DNA from: Minisyncoccota bacterium
GTDB lineage: Bacteria > Patescibacteriota > Minisyncoccia > Phycocordibacterales > GCA-2747955
DNA: 7,103 nt
NCBI GenBank assembly: GCA_023143935.1
Contig: JAGLGQ010000015.1
Location: 1-7,103, forward strand
Reading direction: 5' to 3'
Part shown: positions 5,446 to 7,103 of the stretch, piece by piece
Numbering within the stretch: position 1 is the first letter of the stretch
Layout: every line of letters begins with the position of its first letter
Translations under genes and position numbers: made by a program
Notes under the pieces: model-generated
What the model was told of the DNA's origin: nothing
What the model saw: the letters and a program-made list of their open reading frames with translations, nothing else
Database searches by the model: none

Positions 5446-6732
5446 ATGGGTAAATTTAATCAAAATACTTGGAGTAATATAGTATATAAAATAAAATTTT
5501 TCTTTTATGAATTATTTAAAGGAACAGATATAACACTCAATAAATACAGTGGTGATTTTGTTATTTATTTTCTACTAACAGGATATGTTTTTCCAAACAA
5601 AGAATATTCTTTTTTGAGAACAAAATGTGAAATTACTAGGGTATCTAAATGGAAACAATTTTTATTGGGTTTTGGGGAAATTAAAACATATTTCAGTATG
5701 AATTTATTTGATAATTATTTTAAAGTTGGTTATTCAAAAAAACCAACATCTTCAAATATAAAAATTCATTCAGATGTTGTATTAAAAATATATATTAAAG
5801 ATAGTTTTTCAGAAAATGATGCTATTGAACATGCACAAAAAGTTTCCGAGGAGTTATTATCAAGACTTTCTTTAACTTATAGTTATGCTTGGGGTAAAAA
5901 TGTAAAAAGTAATGGTGGAGGAGTGTCATTTTACCCATATAAAAGTAAGTTGGTTAGAGTTTCTAATATAAAAAATAATAAGGAAAAAAGATTAAAATTA
6001 TATAGGTCTTGGGGAAATTTAGAAATATGTGGTCCAGAATATTATTCTGATGATTGGAAAGATGATACTGCTGAAAACTTTTTTGAAGAATTATATAAGT
6101 TTGATAATTCTGTATTTATGACAGCATTACATTATTTGTACGCGACAGTTGAGAGAGGAACTATGGTTGAATTTGCATTAAATAATACTAAATCTATTGA
6201 AGTAATTTTAAATTATGTGGGTAATAAAAAAAATGACTTTAAGGTTAATTTGGGAATAGCAAAAGAAAAATTAAAATTGGCAGATTTACTCTGTGAGAAT
6301 TTACAGAGAGCTTGGGATGATCGTTCTAAATTTGGGAATATTGCACATTCAAAACATGAAAATTTATATCATACACAGCTATCCCCAACAATGGGAATGA
6401 ATAATAATTATTATGATTTAATGAGTTCATCATCAACTTTATTATTACTGAAGTTTTATCAATATATAAAAAATGTTTATACGATAGAAGTTTCGAGTAT
6501 GTTTCTATACAATGATGATGAAAACAGTTGGAGTTCAGATGCTGTTGATAGAAATAAATTTTATTTGGGTACTCTTGAAAAAAAACAATCTGTTTGGAAA
6601 CTGAAAATAAAAGAATTTATTTCAAAAGAATTAAATATAAAAAAAGAGCAAATACAATTTTTATCTTCTTTTGTTCAAAAAAACAAAAATTTACCAAATA
6701 AAGAAACAAAAATTTTCATCAATAATAAGTAA
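5446..6732 (+). CDS. Hypothetical protein with HEPN/ApeA-like C-terminal signature
   Basis: I do not recognise this 428-residue protein as a named family. The N-terminal half (about 1-210) is rich in aromatic residues and looks like mixed beta structure, with no signal peptide and no clear membrane span. From about 222 to 345 it becomes helical: FMTALHYLYATVERGTMVEFALNN is followed by a helix pair, then RAWDDRSKFGNIAHSK, where R293 and H301 sit like the R...H pair in ApeA-type HEPN domains (compare RSxxxH ends). HEPN domains are often RNases in toxin-antitoxin and antiphage systems, so an RNA-directed role is possible but unproven. The C-terminal 50 residues are lysine-rich. The start is chosen because the ATG sits seven bases after a perfect extended -10 box. 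It stands alone, with a non-coding spacer after it. Base composition resembles its neighbours. Confidence 0.75.
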   Translation: MGKFNQNTWSNIVYKIKFFFYELFKGTDITLNKYSGDFVIYFLLTGYVFPNKEYSFLRTKCEITRVSKWKQFLLGFGEIKTYFSMNLFDNYFKVGYSKKPTSSNIKIHSDVVLKIYIKDSFSENDAIEHAQKVSEELLSRLSLTYSYAWGKNVKSNGGGVSFYPYKSKLVRVSNIKNNKEKRLKLYRSWGNLEICGPEYYSDDWKDDTAENFFEELYKFDNSVFMTALHYLYATVERGTMVEFALNNTKSIEVILNYVGNKKNDFKVNLGIAKEKLKLADLLCENLQRAWDDRSKFGNIAHSKHENLYHTQLSPTMGMNNNYYDLMSSSSTLLLLKFYQYIKNVYTIEVSSMFLYNDDENSWSSDAVDRNKFYLGTLEKKQSVWKLKIKEFISKELNIKKEQIQFLSSFVQKNKNLPNKETKIFINNK

Positions 6733-6892
6733 ATTATTTTTTATTATTTATCTATTTATCTTATAAAAATAATTTCTTTTTAGATAAAATTATTTGCTCA
6801 TTAATTCCAGAAAGCATTTCTCGTTTTTTTAAAATCAAATAATTATTCGATATCCAATACTTTCATAAAAATATTAAATTTTAAAAATTATG
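6733..6892. other. AT-rich intergenic spacer with weak hairpins
   Basis: No gene can be supported here. Two all-A/T inverted repeats follow the 5446-6732 gene: AAATTATTTT with AAAATAATTT (6731-6740 and 6766-6775), and AAATAATTT with AAATTATTT (6767-6775 and 6787-6795). Either could be a weak terminator. A short AGAAA-GCA-TTTCT hairpin followed by CG and seven T's lies at about 6810-6829. On the minus strand two tiny frames, 6843-6866 and 6761-6817, look like possible fragments of one small broken gene, but this is not strong. Confidence 0.35.
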
Positions 6893-7102
6893 CTAAAAAG
6901 TGGTATGGTTAATGTAATGGATGTTTTTTGAAAAGTTCGACTGATGCGGACGATGACGCGGACGATGACGTTTTTCAGGAGGTCCCACCTCCTCTTCACT
7001 TTGTTCAGACGAGGAACGACTCAACGACGGACGACGACGAGAAACAACTTTGATGATGACGCGGACGTTTTTTAAAAGGTCCGACTTGCAAATTTGAGTT
7101 AG
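6893..7102 (-). CDS. Possible C-terminal tail of a low-complexity protein (partial, doubtful)
   Basis: A minus-strand frame is open from the right edge for 69 codons and stops with TAG at 6893-6895. The translation is Arg/Ser/His/Pro-rich, with SRRRPSLSRSSSEQSEEE and then KRHRPRHRPHQ. Arginine is written mostly as CGT, whereas the neighbouring genes favour AGA, and G+C is far above the neighbours. The plus strand is open here too, for example a 43-residue frame at 6944-7075. So openness may only reflect the repeated GAC/CGT pattern, which lacks stop triplets. The part beyond the window would decide. Confidence 0.22.
   Translation of the reverse strand, partial: LTQICKSDLLKNVRVIIKVVSRRRPSLSRSSSEQSEEEVGPPEKRHRPRHRPHQSNFSKNIHYINHTTF
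6931..7080. repeat. GC-rich island of GAC-type repeats
   Basis: A hand count gives about 51% G+C over 6931-7070 (72 of 140), in a region otherwise well below 35%. The unit GCGGACGATGAC occurs twice in perfect tandem (6946-6969). Its shifted form GATGACGCGGACG recurs at 6952-6964 and 7055-7067, and ACGACGACGAGA runs at about 7031-7042. AAAAGTTCGACT (6931-6942) is echoed by AAAAGGTCCGACT (7074-7086). This looks like foreign or low-complexity sequence. No function can be named. Confidence 0.6.
6977..6993. repeat. Short GC-rich hairpin AGGAGGT-CCC-ACCTCCT
   Basis: A perfect 7-bp stem with a CCC loop inside the GC-rich island. No T-run follows on either strand, so it is not a normal terminator. 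One arm is a full Shine-Dalgarno sequence and the other matches the CACCTCCT tail of 16S rRNA. No open frame starts at a suitable distance from it. Confidence 0.5.
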
Positions 7103-7103
7103 T

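Noticed and set aside
6946..7067. CRISPR-like array
   Set aside because: Repeat units are 12-13 bases, tandem or irregularly spaced, with no uniform spacers and no cas gene.
6944..7075. Plus-strand 43-residue frame starting ATG in the GC-rich island
   Set aside because: It is repetitive (MRTMTRTMT...), several frames are open here because of the GAC repeats, and no extended -10 box precedes it at the distance seen for real genes.

Overview
The window is about 7.1 kb of very AT-rich bacterial chromosome. It carries housekeeping genes with short, divergent proteins, runs on the standard code, and has almost no untranslated leaders. The TypA, FtsI and shortened Fmt sequences, an ATP-cone/nuclease fusion, a missing CCA on the tRNA gene and consistently leaderless-looking promoters all fit a Patescibacteria (CPR) genome. 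That placement is inferred from style and protein resemblance, not from a marker tree.

Layout, left to right. (1) Positions 3-404 (+) hold the 3' end of fmt, whose stop codon overlaps the stop of the convergent ftsI-type penicillin-binding protein gene (401-2155, -). (2) Positions 2156-2290 hold the ftsI extended -10 box, a perfect 39-base hairpin and the typA terminator. (3) typA/bipA (2291-4084, -). (4) A 289-residue ATP-cone plus PD-(D/E)XK nuclease-like protein (4112-4981, -). (5) A compact divergent promoter region (4982-5030). (6) A tRNA-Glu(CUC) gene (5147-5218, +) preceded by a 107-nt structured leader. (7) A 180-base non-coding tail with a degenerate copy of the tRNA 3' end, closed by a 36-bp perfect palindrome that serves as terminator and runs into the next promoter. 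(8) A 428-residue orphan protein with a HEPN/ApeA-like C-terminal signature (5446-6732, +). (9) An AT-rich spacer, then a small island of about 50% G+C with GAC-rich repeats running to the window edge.

The most unusual part is the tRNA locus. The leader folds on paper into a compact three-way junction with a 24-bp basal stem. The 5' strand of that stem resembles the 5' half of the downstream tRNA-Glu. The 3' strand is antisense to that tRNA half (24 pairs over 25 tRNA bases). The leader can therefore either fold on itself or invade the tRNA. Next to it lie a remnant of the tRNA 3' end and an orphan HEPN-like gene, a protein class known for RNA cleavage. This makes a tRNA-centred regulatory or defence module a reasonable but unproven hypothesis.

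A second window-wide signal is that all four complete protein genes have an extended -10 box (TGnTAtAAT type) ending 6-10 bases before the start codon, with no Shine-Dalgarno sequence. This predicts leaderless or nearly leaderless mRNAs. The housekeeping genes (Fmt, FtsI, TypA, tRNA-Glu) serve translation initiation, septal wall synthesis and ribosome function. The nuclease-like and HEPN-like genes look accessory.
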